Assembly: GCA_030167125.1 (NCBI GenBank)
Contig: CP126531.1
Coordinates: 2,458,578-2,522,577, forward strand
Reading direction: 5' to 3'
Origin: Rhodanobacteraceae bacterium
GTDB taxonomy: Bacteria; Pseudomonadota; Gammaproteobacteria; Xanthomonadales; Rhodanobacteraceae
Length of the DNA stretch: 64,000 nucleotides
The translations under genes and the position numbers were made by a program. The notes under the pieces are model-generated. The model worked only from the letters and a program-made list of their open reading frames with translations. It was not told where the DNA came from and did no database searches. Positions 40,022 to 48,351 of this stretch are shown piece by piece (position 1 is the first letter of the stretch; every line of letters begins with the position of its first letter).

Positions 40022-41176
40022 CTAGGCCAGCGCAGCGGCGAGTTCCGCGCGGAGGTCGCGTACGTCCTCGACACCCACCGACAGCCGGATCAAGCCATCG
40101 CTGATGCCGAGCCGCTTGCGATTGGCGGGCGGCACCGAGGCATGAGTCATGATCGCCGGATGTTCGATCAGGCTTTCGACGCCGCCGAGTGATTCCGCCA
40201 GTGCGAACAGGTGGCAGCGTTCCAGCATCCGGCGCGCCTTCTTCAAGCCGCCTTTCACTTCGATCGTGACGATGCCGCCACCGCCGTCCATCTGCCGGCG
40301 CGCCAGCGCGTGCTGCGGATGCGACTTCAACCCCGGATAGATCACGCGCTCGACCGCCGGGTGTTTTTCCAGCCACTTCGCGAGTTCCAGCGCGCCGGCG
40401 CAATGCGCCCGCATGCGCAGCGCCAAGGTCTTCACGCCGCGCAACGCGAGGAACGCATCGAACGGCCCCGCGACCGCCCCCACCGAGTTCTGCAGGAACG
40501 CCATGCGATCGGCGAGTTCCTTCGTGGCCACGACGGCAATGCCGCCGACCATGTCGGAGTGGCCGTTCAAATACTTCGTCGCCGAATGCACCACGATGTC
40601 GGCGCCGTATTCGAGCGGACGCTGCACCATCGGCGAGCAGAAGGTGTTGTCCACCACGAGCAGCAGGCCATGTTTTTTCGCGAACGCCGCGATTTTTTTC
40701 AGGTCGACCAGCTTCAGCATGGGATTGGTCGGCGTCTCGGCCCAGATCATCCGCGTGTTGGGCCTCAACGCGGCGTTCAACGCGGCCGCGTCGTTCAAGT
40801 CGATGAAGCTGAAATCCAGCCCGGCGCTGCGCTTGCGCACGCGTTCGAACAGGCGATAGCTGCCGCCGTACAGATCGTCCATCGCGATCACGTGGCTGCC
40901 GGAGTCGAGCAGTTCCAGCACCGTCGCAGTCGTGGCCATGCCGGAGGCGAACGCGAACCCGGCGACACCGCCTTCCAGATCGGCGATGCAGCGTTCCCAT
41001 GCGAACCGCGTGGGATTCTGCGTGCGCGAATACTCGAAACCCTGGTGCTTGCCGGGGCTGGCCTGCACGTAGGTCGACGTCTGGTAGATCGGCGTCATGA
41101 TCGCGCCGGTCGACGGATCGGGCGATTGGCCGGCGTGGATGGCGCGGGTCGCGAGGTGCAATGTTTCGGAATTCAT
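40022..41176 (-). CDS. metB: cystathionine gamma-synthase / gamma-lyase-type PLP enzyme
   Basis: A 384-residue Cys/Met-metabolism enzyme. The PLP lysine is in HSATKYLNGHSD near residue 199, the N-terminus is HLATRAIHAGQSPD, and SLGGVESLIEHPA marks the C-terminal domain. The ATG at 41176 has GGAGATCC before it; a GTG at 41212 overlapping the upstream stop is a weaker alternative. It condenses O-succinylhomoserine with cysteine or cleaves cystathionine. With the cbs gene close by, a reverse transsulfuration role is also possible. metB borders the LPS locus in Xanthomonas, which helps fix the identity of this region. Confidence 0.9.
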   Translation of the reverse strand: MNSETLHLATRAIHAGQSPDPSTGAIMTPIYQTSTYVQASPGKHQGFEYSRTQNPTRFAWERCIADLEGGVAGFAFASGMATTATVLELLDSGSHVIAMDDLYGGSYRLFERVRKRSAGLDFSFIDLNDAAALNAALRPNTRMIWAETPTNPMLKLVDLKKIAAFAKKHGLLLVVDNTFCSPMVQRPLEYGADIVVHSATKYLNGHSDMVGGIAVVATKELADRMAFLQNSVGAVAGPFDAFLALRGVKTLALRMRAHCAGALELAKWLEKHPAVERVIYPGLKSHPQHALARRQMDGGGGIVTIEVKGGLKKARRMLERCHLFALAESLGGVESLIEHPAIMTHASVPPANRKRLGISDGLIRLSVGVEDVRDLRAELAAALA

Positions 41177-41208
41177 CGGATCTCCGCTGGATTTCCCTTC
41201 AGTCACGG

Positions 41209-42159
41209 TCACGCCAGCTCTTCTGCCGGATAACTGCGATACAGCCAGGATGGGCGTTTGCTTTCCCCCGGCCGGGTTTTGCGCCAGCGCGTGAAAAGGT
41301 ATTGCCCCAGATCGAACTCCCGGCTCTTTATGGAACCGAGCGCCCTCGCGATCGATGCTTTGTCCGCCGCGCCTGCGGGAATATCGGGGTGGACGTTTGC
41401 CGTGTAACTGATTTCGGACTCAAAGCCACAGAACGTCATCAACCGATGCAGTTCGTCGCGCGTGTATTCGCGATTGTGTCTGCCATAAGGGCCGTAGGCG
41501 GAATAGGGGTCGTACATATTCCTGCCTTCCAGCAACGCGATCACGTTTTCCAGACGTGCGGCATTCGGCGTCGTCAACACGAGCTTGCCGTCCCTTTTCA
41601 ACACACGCGAGATTTCACGAATCGCATGGATCGGGTCGTTCGTCATGTGTTCCAGAACTTCTCCGAATACCACCAGGTCCATCTGCTCGTCAGCGAACGG
41701 GAATGTCCATGATTCGATGTTGAGGCTGTGGTAGGAAAACGTGCAGCTCTGCTCGGTTCCATCGAATCCACTGAAACGCACTTCCTGCTTTCCGATGCCC
41801 GGATCGCCGCCGAAATAATTCGAAAGGGTGAGCTTGTAATCGGGGCGGAACTTGCGCAAAAGCAGCGTAGTGAAATACGGATTGCCCCCGATCTCGAGCA
41901 GCTCGCCGCTGCCATGCGGCACCAGCTCCAGCGTCCGCAAAAAACGTTTGCAATCGGCGGTCGCGTAGCCTCGAAGCTCGCCGGTGGCGCTGCCATCGAT
42001 CGAGACGGTACACAAAGCGTCGAGGATGCGCTCCTTGCTGTATCCATCCGGCAACACGAGTTCCGGCTGGTACTGGGCCGGATCGAGCGCAATCGACCGA
42101 ACTTCCTCGGCCGCGGTCGAACCCATGGCGCGGGCAATGGATCCCAAGATAGATTTCAT
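41209..42159 (-). CDS. class I SAM-dependent methyltransferase
   Basis: A 316-residue protein. LLEIGGNPYFTTLL near residue 95 serves as motif I, and FGEVLEHMTNDPIHAIREI near residue 170 and LVLTTPNAARLEN follow, as in methyltransferases of glycan loci. The ATG at 42159 has AAGGAACGC before it. It lies between metB and a second methyltransferase, both on the same strand, and would modify a sugar of the O-chain or its cap. No membrane segment. Confidence 0.83.
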   Translation of the reverse strand: MKSILGSIARAMGSTAAEEVRSIALDPAQYQPELVLPDGYSKERILDALCTVSIDGSATGELRGYATADCKRFLRTLELVPHGSGELLEIGGNPYFTTLLLRKFRPDYKLTLSNYFGGDPGIGKQEVRFSGFDGTEQSCTFSYHSLNIESWTFPFADEQMDLVVFGEVLEHMTNDPIHAIREISRVLKRDGKLVLTTPNAARLENVIALLEGRNMYDPYSAYGPYGRHNREYTRDELHRLMTFCGFESEISYTANVHPDIPAGAADKASIARALGSIKSREFDLGQYLFTRWRKTRPGESKRPSWLYRSYPAEELA

Positions 42160-42234
42160 GTGCGTTCCTTCAACGTGTGTCCTGGACGAAAGCGGCAAGG
42201 ACCAGCGCCGGCCGCGTTGAGGGTTTGGTCGAGT

Positions 42235-43485
42235 TCATGGATCCCCGGGAACCGAATCGGACGAGCGTGGATTTTCGCGCGTTTCGCCGGCCAAGGCGCG
42301 CTTCAGTTCAACGCGTTCGGCTTCGAGCTCGGCGGCATAACGCCCGGCATCCGCCAGCGCGGCTTGCGCGACCGCATGTTCCCTGCGCGCGTCTTCGTCC
42401 ATGCGGGCGATTTGTGCTTCAAGCGACCGCGCATAGGCGCCGGATTGGGCCAGCAACTGCACCGAATTCTCGGCGTCGGCCAGTTTGCGGAACAGGAACG
42501 TGTTGGAGCGATGGTTGTCGCGGTGCCCCGACAGGCCGTCTTCGAAAACCTCGAGCGGAACACAGCCGCGCTCGCGGAAAATGCGAAACACTTCGGCTTG
42601 CGGGAAGGCGTGCATCTCGATATCCGGCTCGTCGGCGCGCAATGCGAGGTACGACTCCGGGTCGAACGAATAGCCGCGCTGGTAGGTGGGCACCTGGAAG
42701 AACGCATACCCTCCGGGCCGCAACTTTTCGGCGGCCGTTTCCAGCAACCGTCCGATCAGGGGCGGTGGGTTGTGCTGCAGCACGATCATGCTGAAGAACA
42801 CGTCGCACGCGGGCAGCGCCTCGATTCCGGCAGGATGCTCGAGCGCGATCCACCCGACGCGCCCGGCCTGTGGCGCATCCGCGTTGAGGCTTCGCGCAAG
42901 ACGCAGATGCGAGGTGGACACGTCCACGGCAAAGACCCGCCGGAACAGCGGCGCCAACCAGCGCGTGTTGCGTCCCAGGCCGCAACCCAGTTCGAGGGCT
43001 TCCCATTGCGGATCGAGGGTGATGCCATTGCGCCGCAACGTGGCGAGCAGGCGCTCCACGTTCTCGCGGCCCGATTCCAGGAAAGCCTCGCGGTTCTCGC
43101 CGATCCGCTCCATCAGGTACTGCGGTTCCGACATGACCGACCAGTACGGCTCGGCTTCCCCGAAACGGGTCCAGCTGCGTGCGACGTGATCGAACAGGCG
43201 CGCGGCGGTCTCGGCGTCGACCCGGGTTTGTATGGAACATGGTGGAAACACGCTGACATTGCGTCCACGTTCGCGCTCGACGGTGCGATAGCGCTGGGTG
43301 AACTCCGCGCACTCGAGGAAGCGCTCACGCAATGCCTGGAGCGAGGCGCTTTGCCGCACATGGTCGTGCACGACGGCCGCGCTCTCCGGCTCGCGACCCA
43401 GAATCAAACGGTAGGCCCAGACCGCGGCTTCTGCGGACGCAGGCAACTGATCCAACGGCGGCGCTGGCCTGTGCATGGGCGTCAT
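42235..43485 (-). CDS. SAM-dependent methyltransferase with DUF4214-like N-terminus and C-terminal coiled coil
   Basis: A 416-residue protein. Residues about 12-65 resemble DUF4214 (YRLILGREPES ... FLECAEFTQRY). Residues about 100-330 are a methyltransferase (ALELGCGLGRNTRWLAP near 163; VFFSMIVLQHNPPP near 222). Residues about 345-410 are a coiled coil. Start ATG at 43485, eight bases after the cbs stop. Longer frames upstream are antisense-like shadows of cbs. The same domains, in a different order, occur in the protein at 8900-10498, so both may serve one glycan. The acceptor is unknown. Confidence 0.85.
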   Translation of the reverse strand: MTPMHRPAPPLDQLPASAEAAVWAYRLILGREPESAAVVHDHVRQSASLQALRERFLECAEFTQRYRTVERERGRNVSVFPPCSIQTRVDAETAARLFDHVARSWTRFGEAEPYWSVMSEPQYLMERIGENREAFLESGRENVERLLATLRRNGITLDPQWEALELGCGLGRNTRWLAPLFRRVFAVDVSTSHLRLARSLNADAPQAGRVGWIALEHPAGIEALPACDVFFSMIVLQHNPPPLIGRLLETAAEKLRPGGYAFFQVPTYQRGYSFDPESYLALRADEPDIEMHAFPQAEVFRIFRERGCVPLEVFEDGLSGHRDNHRSNTFLFRKLADAENSVQLLAQSGAYARSLEAQIARMDEDARREHAVAQAALADAGRYAAELEAERVELKRALAGETRENPRSSDSVPGDP

Positions 43486-43493
43486 CGTTTCCG

Positions 43494-44861
43494 CTAGGCC
43501 ACGCGCCTGCGCAGGTAATTCAGCAGGTCGATGCGGGTGATGAGGCCCAGGAATTTCTCGCCGTCCATCACGATCGCGACGCGGCCGTGTTCGAACACCG
43601 GCAGCAGGTCCTCGATGGGCGCCTTCACGTCGAGCGTCTGCAGGGACGTGATCATCGCGGTCGAGACCGGATCGAGGAAACGTTTCTCGTCGCCGTACAC
43701 GTGCAGCAGCAAGTCCGACTCGTCGATGATGCCGACGATCTTCTCGCCGTCCATCACCGGCAGCTGCGAAACGTCGTACAACTTCATGCGGTTGTAGGCC
43801 GTGACCAGCAAATCCGTCGGCGCCGCGACCACGGTGTCGCGCTGCGCATACGGACGCAGGATCAGGTCGCGCAGGTCGCCGGTCGGCTGGCGATCGAGGA
43901 AGCCGTTGTCCAGCATCCAGTAATCGTTGTAGAGCTTGGACAGGTATTTGTTGCCGGTGTCGCAGACCAGCGTGACCACGCGCTTCGGCTGGGTCTGTTC
44001 GCGGCAATATTTCAACGCCGCGGCCAGCAGCGTGCCGGTGGACGAGCCGCCCAGCACACCTTCCTGCTTCAGGAGTTCGCGCGCGGTGAGGAAGCTTTCC
44101 TTGTCGCTGATCGAGTACGCCTTCTTCACCCGCGAGAAATCACTGATCGTCGGCAGGAAATCCTCGCCGATGCCTTCGACCATCCATGACGTGGATTTCG
44201 TGGACAGCGTGCCTTCGTTGATGTACTGCGCGAGGATCGAACCGACGGGGTCGGCCAAGATGAATTCGGTGGCCGGCGAATGCTTCTCGAAATAGTGCGA
44301 TAGCCCCGTCATCGTTCCCGACGAACCGCAGCCGAACACGATCGCGTCCACGCGCCCGTCCATCTGCTCGAGGATTTCCGGACCGGTGGTCGCTTCGTGT
44401 GCGGCCGGATTGTCGGGGTTGCCGAACTGGTTGATGAAATACGCGCCGGGCGTTTTTTCCGCAATGCTGGCGGCGAGATCCTGGTAATACTCGGGGTGGC
44501 CCTTGGCGACGTCGGAGCGCGTCAGCACCACTTCGGCACCCATCGCCTTCAGATTGAATATCTTCTCGCGGCTCATCTTGTCCGGCACGACCAGGATCAG
44601 CTTGTAGCCTTTCGCCTGTGAGACCAGCGCGAGCCCGAGGCCGGTGTTGCCGGCGGTGCCTTCGACCAGCGTCGCGCCGGACTTGATCTTGCCGGCCTTC
44701 TCGGCGCCCTCGATCATCGAAAGCCCGATGCGATCCTTGATGGAACCGCCCGGATTGGCCGATTCGAGCTTGAGGAACAGCTGGCACGGGCCGGTATCGA
44801 GGCGGCGCACGCGCAGCATCGGCGTGTGGCCGATCAATTCGAGAACGCTGTCGACGATCAT
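43494..44861 (-). CDS. cbs: cystathionine beta-synthase with two CBS domains
   Basis: A 455-residue PLP enzyme. SANPGGSIKDRIG near residue 38 carries the PLP lysine, and GTAGNTGLGLA and GCGSSGTMTG bind the cofactor. Residues about 330-455 are two CBS domains, which may bind an adenosine ligand. It makes cystathionine from serine and homocysteine. The ATG at 44861 gives MIVDSVLELIG, the family N-terminus. In many genomes cbs and metB are neighbours; here two methyltransferase genes are inserted between them. Confidence 0.93.
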   Translation of the reverse strand: MIVDSVLELIGHTPMLRVRRLDTGPCQLFLKLESANPGGSIKDRIGLSMIEGAEKAGKIKSGATLVEGTAGNTGLGLALVSQAKGYKLILVVPDKMSREKIFNLKAMGAEVVLTRSDVAKGHPEYYQDLAASIAEKTPGAYFINQFGNPDNPAAHEATTGPEILEQMDGRVDAIVFGCGSSGTMTGLSHYFEKHSPATEFILADPVGSILAQYINEGTLSTKSTSWMVEGIGEDFLPTISDFSRVKKAYSISDKESFLTARELLKQEGVLGGSSTGTLLAAALKYCREQTQPKRVVTLVCDTGNKYLSKLYNDYWMLDNGFLDRQPTGDLRDLILRPYAQRDTVVAAPTDLLVTAYNRMKLYDVSQLPVMDGEKIVGIIDESDLLLHVYGDEKRFLDPVSTAMITSLQTLDVKAPIEDLLPVFEHGRVAIVMDGEKFLGLITRIDLLNYLRRRVA

Positions 44862-44959
44862 GAGTATCCCGAAACGGCGAAGAACTGCGGGCAGACGTCG
44901 CCCCACGATCCACCATGATACCCGAGCAAGCTTCGGCGACCCTTGTGCGGGACGGCGAT

Positions 44960-45940
44960 TCAGCCGTCGCGCAACAGGTCGCGCAGCGCCGAGCGCCAAC
45001 CCGCGGCGTACCTCACATAGCGTCCGCTCACGGTTTCGCGCAGGACGCCGCCGGCACGTCGCCAAAGAGGCCCGCGCAGCGCAGCGCGTGCCTCCAGGTG
45101 CCGCAATTTCTCATCCACGCGTGCGAGGTCGGATGCATCGACGTACCCGTTGAGCAAGCCGAGACGTTCGCGCAGGACGCGGTCGCGTGCGGCCAGCGCC
45201 TCCATCGATTCCGGCGCAGGTATCAGCAGGCCGCGCCACCGCGCCGCGAACGTTCGCTCGGACATCCCCAATTGATTGCCTGCGTGCTGGCGGTAGTCGA
45301 CCAACGTCCGTTCGACGCAATCGAAACCGCCCAGCGCCGCGGCCATGATCGCCAGCCATTCGTCGTGCACCCAGCCGGCGGGGAATGGCAGCGCGTGCTC
45401 CAGCAAGGTTTGCCGCAGCGCGACGGTCGCGCCCGTCGCGAGACTGCGGCGCAGCAGCACGCGGAAACCAAGTCCCGCGTGGACGCGCCGCAATTCGGCG
45501 CGCGAGACTTTCAGCACATCGAACAACGAACGCCGCAGGACTTCTCCGCCTTCGCCGATCCGGCGCGCGTCGCTGCACGACAGCAGCAGGCCGGAGCGTT
45601 GCTCGAATGCAGCGACGGAAGCCGCGAGTTTTTCCGCGTGCCACACGTCGTCCTGGTCGCAAAGGAACAGCACGTCACCCGAGGCATCGCGCAGCGCTGC
45701 CTCGAAATTCGCAACGTAGCCGAGGTTGCGCGGATTGCGCGCGCGGCGCACCCGCACGCCACGCGCTGCGGCGCGTGCGCTCAGCGCATCCAGCAATGCC
45801 CACGTGCCATCGGAGGAACCATCGTCGCGCACGACGATTTCATCGGGCAGACGCGATTGCGCGAGCAGGCTGTCCCACTGCGCTTCGAGAAAGCGCGCGC
45901 CGTTGTACGTGCACAAGACGATGGAGGTGGAAAGCGGCAC
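44960..45940 (-). CDS. family 2 glycosyltransferase
   Basis: A 326-residue rhamnosyltransferase-like GT2 enzyme. It shows IVLCTYNGARFLEAQ, VVRDDGSSDGT near residue 37 and FLCDQDDVWH near residue 93, the last two being donor and metal sites typical of WbbL/RfbF-type enzymes. The GTG at 45940 gives MPLSTSIVLC. It lies upstream of cbs on the same strand with 98 bases between, so it may be transcribed apart from cbs. It probably marks the right limit of the glycan locus. Confidence 0.85.
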   Translation of the reverse strand: MPLSTSIVLCTYNGARFLEAQWDSLLAQSRLPDEIVVRDDGSSDGTWALLDALSARAAARGVRVRRARNPRNLGYVANFEAALRDASGDVLFLCDQDDVWHAEKLAASVAAFEQRSGLLLSCSDARRIGEGGEVLRRSLFDVLKVSRAELRRVHAGLGFRVLLRRSLATGATVALRQTLLEHALPFPAGWVHDEWLAIMAAALGGFDCVERTLVDYRQHAGNQLGMSERTFAARWRGLLIPAPESMEALAARDRVLRERLGLLNGYVDASDLARVDEKLRHLEARAALRGPLWRRAGGVLRETVSGRYVRYAAGWRSALRDLLRDG

Positions 45941-46001
45941 GGCGCCGATTGTGCCGTGCAGGGCGGCTGTTGTGAAAAGTCAGGGCAACGACGGGCGCTT
46001 G

Positions 46002-46214
46002 CGCGATGCCAGTGGCATCGCGTGCCCGGCTGACGAGGCGCGCCAGGAGCGCGCCCGAACGCCGCAGGCGGCCCGAAGGGTGAGCGCCAAGGATGGCGCG
46101 AATAACGACCGGCCAAGGACGGCCGGTCTGGCGCCCCGCGCCATGGACGGCTGCTTGCCGGAATATCCGCGTCCGCCGAGCACACTCGGCGGCGCAGCGA
46201 TCAGGGATGATCGC
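46002..46214. repeat. array of seven short perfect inverted repeats in a 345-base gene-free stretch
   Basis: No gene is supported between 45941 and 46286. Seven perfect hairpins follow one another. Outer limits and loops on the plus strand are: 46002-46022 loop AGT; 46037-46055 loop CAGGA; 46061-46072 loop AG; 46084-46099 loop AAGGAT; 46107-46128 loop AAGGAC; 46173-46192 loop CACA; 46197-46214 loop GGGA. Arms are 5-9 base pairs and GC-rich. Four loops contain GGA on the plus strand. It may be a structured RNA or a dispersed repeat family. Confidence 0.7.
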
Positions 46215-46227
46215 AAAAAAGCCGCCC

Positions 46228-46261
46228 AAAAAACCAGCCGGCCCGCACGAGGCGGGCCGGC
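46228..46261 (-). terminator. intrinsic terminator of the DUF465 gene
   Basis: On the minus strand a perfect 10-base-pair GC stem (46261-46252 with 46246-46237, 5-base loop) is followed by TGG and a run of six T at 46233-46228. It lies 26 bases after the DUF465 stop. Confidence 0.8.
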
Positions 46262-46286
46262 GAGGAATCTTCGGTTGTCGCAACGC

Positions 46287-46508
46287 TCAAGCGTTGCCTA
46301 TTTCGCCCCACATTCGGGTCAGTCGATCCTTCAGCAGAAGTTTTTCTTTCTTCATGCCGTGCAATTCGTTTTCGTGCATCGGCAATACGCCGAGTTCCGC
46401 ATCGCGCACCTTGCTGTCGAGCTCCTGGTGGTGCTGATAAAGGCGGCGAAACTCGGGGTTCGCCTTCATCACGGCGTCTATGTGATCTTTCTGCTGTTGT
46501 TCGAACAT
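46287..46508 (-). CDS. DUF465 (YdcH-like) small protein
   Basis: A 73-residue, highly charged, largely helical protein. The family's conserved pattern is visible: NPEFRRLYQHHQELD in the first half and LKKEKLxLKDRL-like residues (GMKKEKLLLKDRL) near the end. DUF465 proteins are short helical hairpins of unknown function, widespread in proteobacteria. The ATG at 46508 has GAGGCTGCTCC before it. It is monocistronic, with its own terminator downstream. Confidence 0.88.
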   Translation of the reverse strand: MFEQQQKDHIDAVMKANPEFRRLYQHHQELDSKVRDAELGVLPMHENELHGMKKEKLLLKDRLTRMWGEIGNA

Positions 46509-46716
46509 GGAGCAGCCTCCTCTTGCGTGGGCAACGCTTGATGGATGGTGGTGCGCGCGCAATCACATCCACGCGCCGCGTGTGCGGAGCGTGGAAACCG
46601 GGATGTTGCGGGGTTCATGCGGTGGCGCCTCGGGGCCGGCAGAAGGCCGACCTTGGGCTTGACCCTACGCCGATCCGCAGCGCTTGGCAACCATCAAGGC
46701 CGGCCTGCCGAAACTG

Positions 46717-46745
46717 AATTCAAGTCATATTCAACTACTTGAATT
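46717..46745. repeat. AT-rich inverted repeat downstream of the OmpA-like gene
   Basis: AATTCAAGT at 46717-46725 is mirrored perfectly by ACTTGAATT at 46737-46745 with 11 bases between. It lies 13 bases after the OmpA-like stop, so it could be a weak terminator or a protein-binding site; no clear T-run follows. Confidence 0.5.
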
Positions 46746-46758
46746 TGCGAAGTTTTTA

Positions 46759-47655
46759 CTACTCCGCCCGGATCTCGACTTCGGCGCCTTTCGATGCGCG
46801 TCCGACCGGCCGGATCGATACCTGTCCCGCGCCCGCAGCGGACAGCGCGGTCTCGACGGCAACCGCGCGGCGGCCCGCGAGCACGCGCGAATCGCTGGAC
46901 CCGCGCGGCTCGATCACGATGCGCTGGCCGGCATGCGCACGCCCGAAATCGGCCACGCGCCGGCGTCCGGAAGCGGTGAGGTTGTCGGAACCCGCTTCGA
47001 ACGAAGCCGCCGACAAGTGCATGCTGGCAGGACTGCCGCCACCATTCGCGGATCCACCGTTGCCGCTGCTGCCTTGCAGCGCCTGCGTCGCGGCTTCGGC
47101 CAGGCGTGCTTCCTTGCGCGCGAGCGCCGCGGCACGCGCCTGCGCCGCCGCGAGCTTTTTGGCTTGCAGCGCTTCGGCCTGGGCCTGCTGGGCCTGCTGC
47201 GCGGATTGTGCGCCCTGCTCCTGCAGCATCTGCGCCTGCTGAACCGCCGCCTCGTATTGCAAACGCTGGCGCGCCAGTTCGGCCTGCGCGCGCGCGGCAT
47301 CGGCCTGGCTCGCCTCCAGCTCGATCTGGTCGTGCTGGCGCTGCAGCTGGTCGAGCCTGGCGCGATCGGCGTCCACCTTGGCCGAAGCCTGCGCCAGCGC
47401 GACCCGCTGTTCGGCCATGAACAGCGCATGGTCGCGTTCGCTGCGGCCGGCGTTCTGCAAGTCACCGATCGCGTTGCGCGCCAGCGTGCGTTGCGCCAAC
47501 GCGTATTGTCCGAGCACCGGATCGGCATCCAGTTGTTCCAGCTGTGCCGACAGCCGCGCAACGTCGGCATCCTGCTTCGCGGCGTGCGCGCTCGTCGCTG
47601 CAAGACCCAGCGCGAATGCCGCCACGGCAAAGGCGGTGAAGAAAGCGCGCTTCAT
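46759..47655 (-). CDS. periplasmic coiled-coil protein with degenerate OmpA-like C-terminus
   Basis: A 298-residue protein with a clear signal peptide (MKRAFFTAFAVAAF... cleaved near ATSAHA-AK, residue 26). Residues about 30-195 are Ala/Gln-rich coiled coil. A Gly/Ser/Asn linker leads to residues 205-298, which resemble an OmpA-type domain (DSRVLAGRRAVAVETAL matches the xLSxxRAxxVxxxL pattern). Most of the peptidoglycan-binding positions are hard to confirm. It is coupled to the DUF4398 lipoprotein by an ATGA overlap; the two probably form one envelope module linking outer membrane and cell wall. Confidence 0.8.
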   Translation of the reverse strand: MKRAFFTAFAVAAFALGLAATSAHAAKQDADVARLSAQLEQLDADPVLGQYALAQRTLARNAIGDLQNAGRSERDHALFMAEQRVALAQASAKVDADRARLDQLQRQHDQIELEASQADAARAQAELARQRLQYEAAVQQAQMLQEQGAQSAQQAQQAQAEALQAKKLAAAQARAAALARKEARLAEAATQALQGSSGNGGSANGGGSPASMHLSAASFEAGSDNLTASGRRRVADFGRAHAGQRIVIEPRGSSDSRVLAGRRAVAVETALSAAGAGQVSIRPVGRASKGAEVEIRAE

Positions 47656-48254
47656 GGATTCACCCCCGGATTGCCCGACGTGCTGGCGGGCGCCGGCATC
47701 TCCGTGCTGCCGGACGAAGCCGGCTCGCCCGGCTGGCCCAACTGGATGGACGGCAGCGTCACCGGACCCATGCCGGACGCCGGCGCCGCCGACGAGCCTC
47801 CCGGCGCGGGCGCAGACGTCCCGGCGGGCGCCGGTGGCGGCGCCGTCGCCGCCTGCTGCGCGGCCGCGGCCGCGGCTTGGCGGCGCTCCAGGTCTTCCTG
47901 CAATGACGCATTCACCGAGGACTGCTGTTGGATCTGGTCACCGAGCCGCGCGGCGTCGGCCTGCGCGCGTGCGGTGGCGGCCGCGGCTTCGGCTTCGGCG
48001 GCCTTGTCGGCGGCCTTGTCGTTGTCGTTGTTGGCGCTGAGTTGCTGGGCGGCGGCCAGGCGCTGTTCGGCCTCGGCCAAGGCCTCCGGCGCGGCGGTCG
48101 CGGCACCTGCACTGCGGGCCGCGCGGATTTCCGACTGCGCCCGGTCCATCATCTGGATCGGCGGTGGCGCGGTCGCGCAGCCGGCCAGCAGGGCGGCGAG
48201 CCCCAGCAGTCCCGGCAACGCGAGGTCATGGATTTTTCGACGTGCGCGTGTCAT
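47652..48254 (-). CDS. DUF4398-domain lipoprotein
   Basis: A 200-residue protein. The lipobox LLAGC is near residues 20-24, so it is probably a lipoprotein. Residues about 30-105 match DUF4398 (MMDRAQSEIRAARSAGA and AEAEQRLAAAQQL), an alpha-helical repeat region. The rest is proline/serine-rich and low in complexity. The ATG at 48254 is chosen for the basic residues followed by the lipid signal. It is divergent from pilU, with 97 bases between, and overlaps the OmpA-like gene by 4 bases. DUF4398 with OmpA-like partners is a common pairing of unknown role. Confidence 0.85.
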   Translation of the reverse strand: MTRARRKIHDLALPGLLGLAALLAGCATAPPPIQMMDRAQSEIRAARSAGAATAAPEALAEAEQRLAAAQQLSANNDNDKAADKAAEAEAAAATARAQADAARLGDQIQQQSSVNASLQEDLERRQAAAAAAQQAATAPPPAPAGTSAPAPGGSSAAPASGMGPVTLPSIQLGQPGEPASSGSTEMPAPASTSGNPGVNP

Positions 48255-48351
48255 AAACACCACTGAAGGGGATGCACCGGCGCATTGTCGGCGTACCATT
48301 TCGGCTTTGCAACGCCGCGGCAGCTGCGCGGGCCTTCCAGACCGGGGATCA

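Noticed and set aside
41177..41212. GTG at 41212 as the metB start (overlaps the upstream stop)
   Set aside because: The ATG at 41176 has a better ribosome site and gives the family N-terminus; kept only as an alternative.
46684..48351. An N-terminal extension of PilU by more than 550 codons
   Set aside because: It runs antisense through the OmpA-like and DUF4398 genes; PilU starts at 48352 with a ribosome site and family N-terminus.
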